From: CALOFP01 sp942492635 | GTDB lineage: Bacteria; UBP6; UBA1177; CALOFP01 | Assembly (NCBI GenBank): GCA_942492635.1 | Contig: CALOFP010000004.1 | Span: 496,001 to 560,000 of the forward strand | Length of the DNA stretch: 64,000 bases | Reading direction: 5' to 3' | In this document: positions 16,102-24,265 of the stretch, piece after piece | Position numbering within the stretch: the first letter of the stretch is position 1 | Layout of the letters: each line of letters opens with the position of its first letter | Notes under the pieces: generated by a model | The model's input: only the letters and a program-made list of their open reading frames with translations | Told to the model about the DNA's origin: nothing | Database searches by the model: none | Made by a program: the position numbers and the translations under genes

Positions 16102-16884
16102 TAGGTTATCCTTTGAGATGCTGAGGATTGCATAGTAAATGTAATATACGAAGTCGGTTAAGAACTTATCATTTTCAATACATGCTCGGTCCTCGGGCGA
16201 GGTTATGTATGCAACCTCTATAAGAATCCCTGGAACTTCGGAATCTGTTAGGATTGCCAACTCTTTTCCGATAATTCTGTTTAGCGGCAGGTTCCATGTG
16301 GAGTGAAGATTTGCCTCAAAATAACGTTTTTTAAATAGGGATGCAAGGATGAAGGCGCGGTTGTTTCGATGGAATTCAGGCAGAAATTCGACAGCGGGAA
16401 GAGTGAAATCGTCCCCGGGATAGTAGATTTCCATTCCTCTTGTGGAGGTGAGAAACGGCTGGGAGTTGAAATGGATCGATATGAAAAAATCCGGTTTTAT
16501 CCGGTTGATCAAATCGATTCGTTGACGAATTGAAACATTTCTGTCTTCTGATCTGGTCAGGTGCGTCTCGAACTCTTTGTGTCTGGAAAGTAGAGCTTCA
16601 AGATGTGTGGTCATGGAGAGATTCAGCCTCTTCTCCTCAATATCGGCGTAAACAGCTCCGCGGTCCTTTCCTCCGTGGCCCGGATCGATTACAACTTTGA
16701 TGGGGGCCGCGGGAATAAGGAAAGGGAAGAAAAGGATAAGCGGAAGGATCAGAATCGACGGAAATAAAGATCTTTTCGTTCGGAATTTGAAGTGCTGTCG
16801 GAAAAGAAAATTGTCTGACGGTCGATCTTTGAAAAAGTAATTGTTCCCGGATCTGGAATCTATGGGGTTTTGTTGAAATTTCAT
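16090..16884 (-). CDS. N-acetylmuramoyl-L-alanine amidase (Amidase_3 family)
   Basis: The protein cleaves the bond between MurNAc and the stem peptide in peptidoglycan. A 45-residue basic N-terminus precedes a hydrophobic segment (ILILPLILFFPFLIPAA) that acts as signal or anchor, then a zinc amidase domain: VVIDPGHGGKDRGA, the Glu in ADIEEKRLNL, SIHFNSQ and the catalytic Glu in GILIEVAYI. At 264 residues it is a single-domain enzyme of the AmiA/CwlD type with no recognisable AMIN or binding domain. ATG 16884 has an AGGAAT site. Confidence 0.93.
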   Translation of the reverse strand: MKFQQNPIDSRSGNNYFFKDRPSDNFLFRQHFKFRTKRSLFPSILILPLILFFPFLIPAAPIKVVIDPGHGGKDRGAVYADIEEKRLNLSMTTHLEALLSRHKEFETHLTRSEDRNVSIRQRIDLINRIKPDFFISIHFNSQPFLTSTRGMEIYYPGDDFTLPAVEFLPEFHRNNRAFILASLFKKRYFEANLHSTWNLPLNRIIGKELAILTDSEVPGILIEVAYITSPEDRACIENDKFLTDFVYYIYYAILSISKDNLLKK

Positions 16885-17055
16885 ATTCCTTCACCAATTG
16901 CCGGAATTAAAAAAACGAAGCAATTACCCGTCCATTAAGTCGGATAGGAGCATTGGAAAAAAATCAGTCTCAACCGTATCGAAATTTTACACTCGAAAAT
17001 AGGGACTTCATAATTTCAGCAGATTTCCGACCAGGAATAGCTGCTTTTGCCGGCA

Positions 17056-17880
17056 TCAGGATTCTGTCTGGGGGATATTCTGGATGACATTTACGAAACT
17101 GTCGAAGTTATCTGAGTCCTTGAATTCGAATGTGATTGCTATCTTTTTGGTTTTCTTCTGAATTTTAACAGCTGCTGGAAGTTTTTCCTTTAATCTGTTT
17201 TCGAGTGAAACCAGTTTTTCATCCCTCGGTTTCGGTGCCGGTTTTTTGCCTTTCTTGGAAAGTTTTTCAACATCCCTGGCATTCATTTTCTCCGAAAGGA
17301 TTCTTTCGACAAGTAGATCCTGCTCCTCATGACTCAATACAGTGAGAGGGCGAACCTGTCCGACTGTAACGACTCCCGATCTCAGGAGATTCTTCACCTT
17401 TTCACTGAGGTTGAGAAGTCTCATGCAGTTGGAAATTTCAGACCTGCTTTTTCCAACTTTCTCGGAAAGCTGCTGCTGTGTATATGTGTATCTTTTTATG
17501 AGTTCCGAATATGCCTCGGCAACTTCGAGGGGATTAAGATCCTCTCTTTGGATATTTTCAATAAGGGCTACCTGATAATCCTTCTCGCCCTTGAAAAGAA
17601 GTACCTTGACCTCACTCAATCCGTTGAGGACGGCTGCGCGGTATCTTCTCTCTCCCGCAATGATTCTGTATTTATCGTCCTCACGTTTCACAACGATGGG
17701 CTGTATGAATCCGTGCTGGCGGATTGATGCAGCAAGATCCTTCAGCTTCTCTTCGTCAAAGATCTTCCTGGGCTGATCGCTCGTCGGGACGATATCCTCG
17801 ATCCTGCAAACGATAAGATCCTTTTCCACCGGCTGTTTAAGAAGGGCTCCGAGCCCTTTTCCAAGTTTCTTCTTCTGCAA
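17056..17880 (-). CDS. parB: Chromosome-partitioning protein ParB
   Basis: ParB binds parS sites and spreads using CTP to segregate the chromosome. The 274-residue protein has GKGLGALL at the N-terminus, the CTP-binding GERRYRAA motif, the helix-turn-helix region (TQQQLSEKVGKSRSEISNCMRLL) split by its turn, and a C-terminal dimerisation part. It begins immediately after parA with no gap. I found no consensus parS by eye in the window. Confidence 0.97.
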   Translation of the reverse strand: MQKKKLGKGLGALLKQPVEKDLIVCRIEDIVPTSDQPRKIFDEEKLKDLAASIRQHGFIQPIVVKREDDKYRIIAGERRYRAAVLNGLSEVKVLLFKGEKDYQVALIENIQREDLNPLEVAEAYSELIKRYTYTQQQLSEKVGKSRSEISNCMRLLNLSEKVKNLLRSGVVTVGQVRPLTVLSHEEQDLLVERILSEKMNARDVEKLSKKGKKPAPKPRDEKLVSLENRLKEKLPAAVKIQKKTKKIAITFEFKDSDNFDSFVNVIQNIPQTES

Positions 17881-18645
17881 TTACTCCTCCGTTACTAACC
17901 TTTCGAGATACTCCTCCGCCAGTTGGATGTAGCTCTTTGAACCAATGGATGCTATGTCGTAGAGAACGATTGGCATCCCGAAGCTTGGGGATTCGCTCAG
18001 TTTGACGTTTCTCGGAATCACCACGCTGAAAACTTTTTCTCCGAAAAAGTCACGAACCTCTCTTTCCACGTCGAAGGTGAGCTTGACCCTGCGATCGTAC
18101 ATTGTCAGGATAATTCCGTCGATCTCGATACCCGGATTCAGTTCCCTTATCGCATTAACCGTCTCCATCAGGCGGGAGACACCCTCAAGGGCAAAATATT
18201 CACATTGAATTGGGATAATGATTCCGTTGGCTGCAGTCATGTTGTTGACCGTAAGAATATTGAGAGATGGCGGAGAATCGATGATGATGAAGTCGAACCG
18301 ATCATGAAGGGTGGAAAGTCTCTGCTTGAGAATGTACTCCCGCTGCTCCATTTCTAGCAGTTCTACCTCGGCTCCGGTGAGGTGTTCGTTTGCAGGCATC
18401 ACCTTGAGATAGGGGAGGTCCGTATCATAAATCGCATTGGATTCTTCATCCGCCATGAAGTCATAAACAGTGTTGTACTCCTCCTGCTCCTTTATTGAGC
18501 TCATGGAGCTGGCGTTGCCCTGGGGATCCATGTCGACAAGGAGAACCCTTTTCTCAAGTACACCGAGTGATGCGGCAAGATTAACGGCTGTAGTGGTTTT
18601 TCCTACGCCGCCTTTCTGATTTACAACTGAGATTATACGTGCCAT
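17881..18645 (-). CDS. parA: Chromosome-partitioning ATPase ParA/Soj
   Basis: ParA is the deviant Walker-type ATPase that positions ParB-parS complexes. The 254-residue protein opens with NQKGGVGKTTTAVNLAA (deviant Walker A with the signature lysine), has LLVDMDPQGNAS (A') and DFIIIDSPPSLNILT (Walker B). There is no N-terminal helix-turn-helix, so it is the chromosomal Soj type. It precedes parB in the same operon. Confidence 0.98.
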   Translation of the reverse strand: MARIISVVNQKGGVGKTTTAVNLAASLGVLEKRVLLVDMDPQGNASSMSSIKEQEEYNTVYDFMADEESNAIYDTDLPYLKVMPANEHLTGAEVELLEMEQREYILKQRLSTLHDRFDFIIIDSPPSLNILTVNNMTAANGIIIPIQCEYFALEGVSRLMETVNAIRELNPGIEIDGIILTMYDRRVKLTFDVEREVRDFFGEKVFSVVIPRNVKLSESPSFGMPIVLYDIASIGSKSYIQLAEEYLERLVTEE

Positions 18646-18658
18646 TGTTTCTCCAAAT

Positions 18659-19183
18659 TCATGGTATTGGGTAGATAGCGATCTTGTGTTTCTTCCTCAG
18701 ATGGTCGTACCATCTTTCGACTGCCGCCTCTTTCTTTTTTCTAGAAACTTCCGGATCCTTGAATTCCCTTTTAAGGAACTCCTCCGTCATCTTGTCGGCC
18801 AGTAGCCGCTTTTTCACGATGGCGAGGAATGCCAGCCTGTTCAGCTCAAACCTCTTCATGAACAGGTCAATCTGAGGTTGTTTCATAAAGTAATCAAACT
18901 TGGCTTTAATTTTCTTTTCTGATAAGAAGACATTCCTGTCCTTCGCCTCGATAAATAAAATATCTCTAATTACCAAAAGGTCAAGTATCTTTTTCTTCAG
19001 CACCACGGTCGGAGGAGTGTCGATCGGAATATTGTTTTCAATATTAAGCAGCTGATGTTCCTGAAGGATTTCGGAATAGGTGAATACCGTACCGTTCAGT
19101 CTTGCTGCAACGCTCTCGACAATCTCTCCGGCCGCGGCGAGGGAGAAAATGATCAGGAGAGGAAGGATTCTATAAAATCCCAA
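18659..19183 (-). CDS. Exported SurA N-terminal-like protein, unknown function
   Basis: A 174-residue protein with a signal peptide (ILPLLIIFSLAAAGE) followed by a helical domain that reads like the SurA/PpiD N-terminal chaperone region: VARLNGTVFTYSEI-like opening (VAARLNGTVFTYSEI), then long charged helices. No peptidyl-prolyl isomerase domain follows, so it may be a short periplasmic chaperone or a remnant. It overlaps engB by 31 bases and precedes parA by 13 bases. Family assignment is tentative. Confidence 0.6.
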   Translation of the reverse strand: MGFYRILPLLIIFSLAAAGEIVESVAARLNGTVFTYSEILQEHQLLNIENNIPIDTPPTVVLKKKILDLLVIRDILFIEAKDRNVFLSEKKIKAKFDYFMKQPQIDLFMKRFELNRLAFLAIVKKRLLADKMTEEFLKREFKDPEVSRKKKEAAVERWYDHLRKKHKIAIYPIP

Positions 19184-19710
19184 AGTTCCTCCTTGCCTTC
19201 TCCGGTGACTGCAGATGCGAAAAAGAATGCCTTAGCTTTTCTTTTCAGGTTACCTTTTTCGCTTTTTGATAGCTTATCGACCTTGGTGTAGACCACTGTA
19301 TAGGGAAGATGGTAGTGTTCGAGAAAGGAAATCATCATCTCGTCATTTTTCTGCATTCCATGTCTTGAGTCGATAAGAACGAATATGTTTTTTAGGTTTT
19401 CCCTCTTCTCCAGAAACTCCTCAATGGAGCTTCTCCATTCTACCTGTTCTGCCTGCGCCCTTCTGGCGAACCCGTATCCGGGAAGGTCGACGAAGTAGAA
19501 TTCGTCGTTTACCAGAAAGTAGTTGAGCGTCACAGTTTTTCCCGGTTTCTTACTTGTTTTTACAAGATTCTTTCGACCGAGAAGCATGTTGAGCAGGCTG
19601 GATTTTCCGACATTCGAGCGACCTATAAAGGCAAGCTCTGAGAGATTGTCGGCAGGGCAGTTTCGTACAGATGTGGCGCTCTTGATAAATTCGGCAGTTT
19701 TAACCTTCAT
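19153..19710 (-). CDS. engB: Ribosome-biogenesis GTPase EngB/YsxC
   Basis: EngB is a small essential GTPase that acts in large-subunit assembly. In 185 residues it shows G1 GRSNVGKS, the switch threonine near SKKPGKTVTLNYF, G3 DLPGYG, G4 TKVDK and G5 SAVTGEG. The start overlaps the end of purD by 11 bases and its end overlaps the next gene, indicating tight translational coupling. Confidence 0.97.
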   Translation of the reverse strand: MKVKTAEFIKSATSVRNCPADNLSELAFIGRSNVGKSSLLNMLLGRKNLVKTSKKPGKTVTLNYFLVNDEFYFVDLPGYGFARRAQAEQVEWRSSIEEFLEKRENLKNIFVLIDSRHGMQKNDEMMISFLEHYHLPYTVVYTKVDKLSKSEKGNLKRKAKAFFFASAVTGEGKEELWDFIESFLS

Positions 19711-20977
19711 TTTCCCTCTCTAGTTCACGTTTTCCTATGTCTCTGCGGAAGTAGGCACCGTCGAAGTGTATTTTCGACACATTTTCGTATGCCTTTTCAA
19801 CAGCCTTCTTCATTGTCGTCCCGCTGGATGTAACCATGAGCACTCTTCCGCCGTTGGTTATAAATGTTCCATCCTGCCTTGATGCTGTTCCAGCATGGAA
19901 AACCACCGTGCTGCTGGAAACCCGGTCAAGTCCGGAAATGGGAAGCCCCTTGGGGTAGCTTCCTGGATAACCTTCGGATGCCATTACAACTGTTGCGCTG
20001 TAACCCTCATTCCACTGAATTTCGGGCATCTCGGAGAGCCTTCCTTCTGCGACGGCGACAAGGTAGGGAATAATATCCGATTTCATGTGAAAGAGAAGGG
20101 CCTCTGTTTCCGGATCTCCGAAACGCACATTGAATTCAAGCACGTAAGGTTCATTTTCGACAATCATAAGTCCGGCGTAAAGAACACCTTTAAAAACGAT
20201 TCCCCGTTTTTTCATCGCCGAGATGAGAGGTTCGACAACCTTTTCCGCAACTCTGTCCCGAAGCTCGGGTGTGCCTATCGAAACCGGAGTGTATGCCCCC
20301 ATGCCACCGGTATTTGGACCCTTGTCTCCGTCATAAATAGCTTTGTGATCCTGTGAAAAGCTGAGAGCTCTATAGTGATCTCCGTCCACGAAAAAGAGAA
20401 GGGACAGCTCTTCGCCTTTGAGGAACTCCTCAATGACGACCTTCTTTCCGGCGTCGTTGAATTTGCCCGAGAGCATCTCTTCGAGTTCCCTTTCTCCTTC
20501 TTCGGGAGTTTGCACAATTACAACCCCTTTTCCTGCTGCAAGGCCGTCAGCCTTGAGAACGAGCGGGTAGGGAAGGGAGTGAAGAATTTTTTTACCCTCT
20601 TCCATGGAGTTGACGGTGAAGTATCTGGCAGTCGGAATCGCCGCCTCTTTCATCATGTCCTTTGCGAACGCTTTGCTTGCTTCGAGTTCTGCGGCCTCCC
20701 TGGATGGGCCGAAAACAGAGATTCCCTTTTCATTCAGAATATCCGCAAGCCCCTTCGCAAGGTAGTCCTCAGGTCCGATGACGACGAGATCGATAGCTTC
20801 CTTTTCAGCAAAAGCTGCAATATCATCAACGCTGTTTTTTATTTTCGGAATTTCCGCGATCTCCTCGATTCCCGCATTTCCGGGAAACGCATAGAGCTCT
20901 TCAACCTTTTCACTGCGCAGTATTTTCCAGGCAAGTGCATGTTCTCTGGCTCCGCTGCCTATAACAAGTACCTTCAT
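19700..20977 (-). CDS. purD: Phosphoribosylamine-glycine ligase
   Basis: PurD is the second step of purine synthesis, joining glycine to phosphoribosylamine with ATP. The 425-residue ATP-grasp protein shows GSGAREHALAW, KADGLAAGKGVVI, GPNTGGMGAYTP and FNVRFGDPETEAL. It follows purH (8-base gap), and purN for the next step lies at 57540, so purine genes are split between two loci. Confidence 0.98.
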   Translation of the reverse strand: MKVLVIGSGAREHALAWKILRSEKVEELYAFPGNAGIEEIAEIPKIKNSVDDIAAFAEKEAIDLVVIGPEDYLAKGLADILNEKGISVFGPSREAAELEASKAFAKDMMKEAAIPTARYFTVNSMEEGKKILHSLPYPLVLKADGLAAGKGVVIVQTPEEGERELEEMLSGKFNDAGKKVVIEEFLKGEELSLLFFVDGDHYRALSFSQDHKAIYDGDKGPNTGGMGAYTPVSIGTPELRDRVAEKVVEPLISAMKKRGIVFKGVLYAGLMIVENEPYVLEFNVRFGDPETEALLFHMKSDIIPYLVAVAEGRLSEMPEIQWNEGYSATVVMASEGYPGSYPKGLPISGLDRVSSSTVVFHAGTASRQDGTFITNGGRVLMVTSSGTTMKKAVEKAYENVSKIHFDGAYFRRDIGKRELERENEG

Positions 20978-20985
20978 TTTTCCCC

Positions 20986-22548
20986 CTACAGATGCCTGAA
21001 GTTTCGGATGTCTGTAAATACCATGGCGATTCCGTGTTCGTTACACGCTTCGATAACCTCTTCATCGCGTATCGATCCGCCAGGCTGTATTATCGCAGTA
21101 ACTCCCGCTTCCTTTGCCCTGTCGATGCTGTCGCGGAAAGGGAAGAATGCGTCACTGGCCATTACCGCACCGGTGATGTCGCTGTTGGACTTGCGTATGG
21201 AAATGTCAAGAGCGTCTACTCTGGACATCTGTCCGGCTCCTATTCCGATGGTTTTTGTTCCTTTGACAAGGACAATGGCGTTGGATTTGACATGTTTAAC
21301 GATCCTCTGACCGAAAAGCATGGCATCGATCTCCTCTTTTGAAGGCTGTTTTTCGGTTACAACTCTAAGCTGATCAGCTGTTATCCTGCTGCGATCCCTG
21401 TCTTCCAGAAGGAGTCCGCCGGAAATCTTTTTGATCTCCCAATCCATGTCGGGTTCTAGGCACGGAGTTCCGAGCTCGAGAAGTCTCAGATTCTTTTTTT
21501 TCTGAAGAACTGCGAGAGCCTCTTCTGTGAAGGAGGGCGCGATTATCGCCTCTGTGAACATATTCTTGAGGAGTAGTGCAGCTTCTTCGTCCACCGGCTG
21601 GTTGAAGCCGACTATTGATCCGTATGCGGAGAGAGGATCGCACTCGAGAGCACTTTCGTACGCCTCGGCAAGAGAGCTGCCGGTGGCTGCACCGCAGGGT
21701 GTGTTGTGCTTGAGAATAACTGCGGCAGGTTCTTCGAATTCGAAAACCATGTTGGTGGCCGATTCGAGATCGAGATAGTTGTTAAAGGAGAGCTGCTTGC
21801 CTGAGAGCTGTTTTGCCCTGGCAACTGTTCCCGATGAGTGTGATGAATCGAGATAGACGGCCCCCTTCTGATGGGGGTTTTCACCGTATCTCAGATCCGC
21901 TTTCTTCTCGAACTGAAGAGTGAGGATATCCGGATCGGATTTAACCTGTTCTCCGTTTTCATCTATTGTTGAGAAGTAACTGCTTATGAATCCGTCATAC
22001 TGAGCGGTGAGAGAAAATGCTTTGCGGGCAAGTTTGAATCTTGTCTCCTTGGATATCGCACCGTCGTTCTTTTTCATCTCTTCGATGAGAAGGTAGTAGT
22101 CATCAGGTGATGTCACAATAACAACGTCATTGAAGTTTTTTGCGGCGGAGCGAACCATTGAGGGGCCGCCGATATCGATGTTTTCAATGATTTTCTCAAG
22201 GCCGTAACGGTTCTCAACAGCTTCCCTGAAAGGATAGAGGTTTACCACCACCATGTCGAAAAGCTCAATGTTGTGCTCTTTTGCCGAAGCCATGTGTTTC
22301 TCGGAATCCCTCTTCGCCAGAATCCCGCCGTGAACCTTGGGGTTGAGGGTTTTGACCCTGCCGTCCATCATTTCGGGAAAACCGGTATACTCCTCGATTT
22401 TAGAAGCCTCGATATCGGCCTCCTTGAGCATGGTGAACGTTCCTCCAGAGGAGTATATGTTTACCCCAAGAGCTTGAAGTTCCGAGGCAAATGCCGTCAA
22501 GCCTCTCTTGTCGTAAACACTTAATATTGCATTGGAAATTTTTTTCAC
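20986..22548 (-). CDS. purH: Bifunctional AICAR transformylase / IMP cyclohydrolase
   Basis: PurH performs the last two purine steps to IMP. The N-terminal IMP cyclohydrolase domain shows ALLSVYDK-like AILSVYDKRGL, and the middle shows RYGENPHQKGA and KHNTPCGAA, where the transformylase Lys and His lie. The frame opens at a TTG at 22563, but that TTG is part of TTGGAGGG, a ribosome-binding site placed 7 bases before the GTG at 22548, so I use the GTG (520 residues). A promoter lies at 22588-22616. Confidence 0.97.
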   Translation of the reverse strand: MKKISNAILSVYDKRGLTAFASELQALGVNIYSSGGTFTMLKEADIEASKIEEYTGFPEMMDGRVKTLNPKVHGGILAKRDSEKHMASAKEHNIELFDMVVVNLYPFREAVENRYGLEKIIENIDIGGPSMVRSAAKNFNDVVIVTSPDDYYLLIEEMKKNDGAISKETRFKLARKAFSLTAQYDGFISSYFSTIDENGEQVKSDPDILTLQFEKKADLRYGENPHQKGAVYLDSSHSSGTVARAKQLSGKQLSFNNYLDLESATNMVFEFEEPAAVILKHNTPCGAATGSSLAEAYESALECDPLSAYGSIVGFNQPVDEEAALLLKNMFTEAIIAPSFTEEALAVLQKKKNLRLLELGTPCLEPDMDWEIKKISGGLLLEDRDRSRITADQLRVVTEKQPSKEEIDAMLFGQRIVKHVKSNAIVLVKGTKTIGIGAGQMSRVDALDISIRKSNSDITGAVMASDAFFPFRDSIDRAKEAGVTAIIQPGGSIRDEEVIEACNEHGIAMVFTDIRNFRHL

Positions 22549-22587
22549 TATAGATCCCTCCAAATTGATCTTCTTAAAACTGGGTTC

Positions 22588-22616
22588 TTTGTAGCAAATA
22601 TATATTGGAAAATCAA
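22588..22616 (-). promoter_or_regulatory. Promoter for the purH-purD-engB-parAB run
   Basis: Minus-strand TTGATT (22616-22611), a 17-base spacer, then TACAAA (22593-22588), about 40 bases before the purH start. It lies back to back with a plus-strand promoter, so this 130-base region is a divergent control region. Confidence 0.6.
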
Positions 22617-22622
22617 CTTTTC

Positions 22623-22651
22623 TTGACAGCGGTTAGGCTTCCTGATAGTAA
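22623..22651 (+). promoter_or_regulatory. Candidate promoter for the 22680-23610 operon
   Basis: A perfect TTGACA (22623-22628) is followed after 17 bases by TAGTAA (22646-22651), a weak -10. The predicted start is about 20 bases before the ATG at 22680, similar in spacing to the folP promoter. Confidence 0.45.
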
Positions 22652-22679
22652 TAGTCAAGTCAAAAGGTTAGGGGGCGTT

Positions 22680-22880
22680 ATGGTGACGGAAATGATGCTG
22701 CTTATATCCATTCGGCAGCGTAACTGGGAAGTGGCTAGAGAACTGGCCGAAGGTCTGGACGAAAAGGATGGTCTCTACAGGAGCGTAGGCATACTGGCCT
22801 CCAGGGCGGGAAAACAGGATCTGCGAGCTGTCTATCTTCTCGGTTTGTGGAGTAAACTGCAGTGGGAGAGTAAACGGTGA
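22680..22880 (+). CDS. Small hypothetical protein
   Basis: A 66-residue protein from ATG 22680, chosen because of the AGGGGGCG ribosome-binding site that also precedes folP. The sequence is helical and charged (ISIRQRNWEVARELAEGLDEKDG) with no signal peptide or membrane segment. It overlaps the next gene (GTGA). I do not recognise a family; its partners are the 100-residue protein and aroQ that follow. Confidence 0.65.
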   Translation: MVTEMMLLISIRQRNWEVARELAEGLDEKDGLYRSVGILASRAGKQDLRAVYLLGLWSKLQWESKR

Positions 22881-23179
22881 AAGAGTTGAACGAGTTGGGG
22901 TTCAAAAATCTCGCTCTTGTCGATAGTGACGGCTATGTGGTTAAGGAGTTTGGTACTATGGAGGAAACGGTTTTTCCTCTAGTCGAGAAGGCTCTTGAGC
23001 TTATACATGACTCAGAGTATGTTGTTTGGGGTGTCGAAGATTCGTGTTGCATCGTCTATCCCATCGACGGAGGTTTTATTCTTATAGGGAAACCGAGCAG
23101 GGAGATGCCTCTCTCCAAGGCGATATTTTTGAAAGGGGATATCAGGGAAAAAACCTTGAGATTGTTGGAGGAGCTATGA
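22877..23179 (+). CDS. Small hypothetical protein, possibly roadblock-like fold
   Basis: A 100-residue protein starting GTG at 22877, overlapping the stop of the gene before and the ATG of aroQ after. It has alternating strands and helices (NLALVDSDGYVVKEFG, then VFPLVEKALELI, then GFILIGKPSREMPLS) that resemble a roadblock/LC7 module: a strand with a small sensing loop, a long helix, and further strands. This is a fold guess from pattern only; no catalytic motif is visible. Confidence 0.6.
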   Translation: MKELNELGFKNLALVDSDGYVVKEFGTMEETVFPLVEKALELIHDSEYVVWGVEDSCCIVYPIDGGFILIGKPSREMPLSKAIFLKGDIREKTLRLLEEL

Positions 23180-23610
23180 AGTTTTCTTTGATTGAAGGTC
23201 CGCTTGTCGATCAGAGTCATAAGCGAGGCTTTCATTACGGAGTGCAAAGGAGTCATGAAGATCTTGTTGGAGAATTAATGGAATCGGCGCTCGAATATGA
23301 TGTTGAAATCGAATGTTTTTCAAACTATGTTGAGGGTGAAATAATTCGGTATATCGCTGGGTTGGAGGGCGCTGACGGTATAATGATAAATCCAGGGGCG
23401 TATACGCATACAAGTGTCGGAATAAGGGATGCCCTTCTGATGAGGGGATTGCCATTTGTAGAATTCCATTTTTCGAACATATTTGGTCGGGAGGAGTTTC
23501 GGAGGCATTCATACATCTCTGATGTTGCCTCGGGAGTCATAGTGGGATTGGGCGAATATGCCTATATTTCTGCATTTTTTGCTCTTTTAAATCTTTTAAA
23601 AAGTCAATAA
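23176..23610 (+). CDS. aroQ: Type II 3-dehydroquinate dehydratase, divergent
   Basis: AroQ dehydrates 3-dehydroquinate in the shikimate pathway. This 144-residue protein has the family core INPGAYTHTS, VEFHFSN and REEFRRHSYIS. The active-site Tyr (HYG, residue 21) and His of GAYTHTS are kept. The N-terminal loop, normally NGPNLN, is EGPLVD, an unusual change at the active-site entrance. The frame extends back to 23026, but ATG 23176 has GGAGGAG before it and an ATGA overlap. aroQ next to efp is a frequent arrangement. Confidence 0.88.
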   Translation: MKFSLIEGPLVDQSHKRGFHYGVQRSHEDLVGELMESALEYDVEIECFSNYVEGEIIRYIAGLEGADGIMINPGAYTHTSVGIRDALLMRGLPFVEFHFSNIFGREEFRRHSYISDVASGVIVGLGEYAYISAFFALLNLLKSQ

Positions 23611-23615
23611 AATAC

Positions 23616-23644
23616 TTGACAAATCAAGGTGTCAAATCTATAAA
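23616..23644 (+). promoter_or_regulatory. Strong sigma70 promoter for efp
   Basis: TTGACA (23616-23621), a 17-base spacer and TATAAA (23639-23644) lie about 45 bases before the efp ATG. This is one of the best matches to the consensus in the window and gives efp and the genes after it their own start. Confidence 0.85.
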
Positions 23645-23688
23645 TAAGTGGCATAAAATGAAATTGTAATTCGATATAGGAGGCAGTT

Positions 23689-24252
23689 ATGGCTATTTCA
23701 ACTTCTGAGTTTAAAAAGGGAATGAAAATTGAAATTGACGGTGTTCCGTTTAAGATTGTTGATATGAATCACATCCAGCAGAAAAGACGTGCTGTAATAA
23801 AGACAAAACTTAAAAACATTTTGAGTGGAGCTATAGCGGAAAGAACTTTCCTCAGTGGAGAGAAGGTTGAAAAGCCTGATCTGGAGGAGAAAGAGATGGA
23901 GTTTCTTTACGCTGACGGTGATCTCTACTGTTTTATGGATAATACCGACTACGAGCAGATTTCAATTGAAAAAAGCGTTCTTGAAGATATTGTTCCATAT
24001 ATGAAGGAAAATGAGCAGGTTACTGTGCTTTTCTACAACGGAAACCCTATCTCGGCTGAGCTTCCCCAGTTTGTTGAGCTGGAAATCGCTGAAACTGAGC
24101 CTGGATTTAAGGGTGACACTGTTACCACATCGTTTAAGCCTGCAATTGTTACTACAGGCGGAAAAATTATGATACCACTTTTTCTGAACCCCGGAGATGT
24201 TGTAAAAATCAGCACTGTTGATTTTACGTACATCGAGCGTGTGAAGAAGTAG
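23689..24252 (+). CDS. efp: Elongation factor P
   Basis: EF-P relieves ribosome stalling at polyproline. The 187-residue, three-domain protein has a KOW-like domain I, then ERTFLSGEKVEKPDLEEKEMEFLY, then the C-terminal VSTVDFTYIERV-like tail. The tip loop that usually reads PGKG is QQKRR here, with Lys32 at the position of the modifiable Lys34 of E. coli EF-P. No EpmA, EarP or similar modification gene is in the window. ATG 23689 follows AGGAGG. Confidence 0.95.
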   Translation: MAISTSEFKKGMKIEIDGVPFKIVDMNHIQQKRRAVIKTKLKNILSGAIAERTFLSGEKVEKPDLEEKEMEFLYADGDLYCFMDNTDYEQISIEKSVLEDIVPYMKENEQVTVLFYNGNPISAELPQFVELEIAETEPGFKGDTVTTSFKPAIVTTGGKIMIPLFLNPGDVVKISTVDFTYIERVKK

Positions 24253-24265
24253 CGCAGGTGCTGAA

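Noticed and set aside
16885..22548. A parS site near parAB
   Set aside because: I looked for the TGTTTCACGTGAAACA-type palindrome by eye around parAB and saw none; a scan of the whole genome is needed to find it.
23026..23175. Longer in-frame start for aroQ
   Set aside because: It overlaps the preceding gene by 150 bases without a ribosome-binding site; GGAGGAG and ATGA overlap support 23176.
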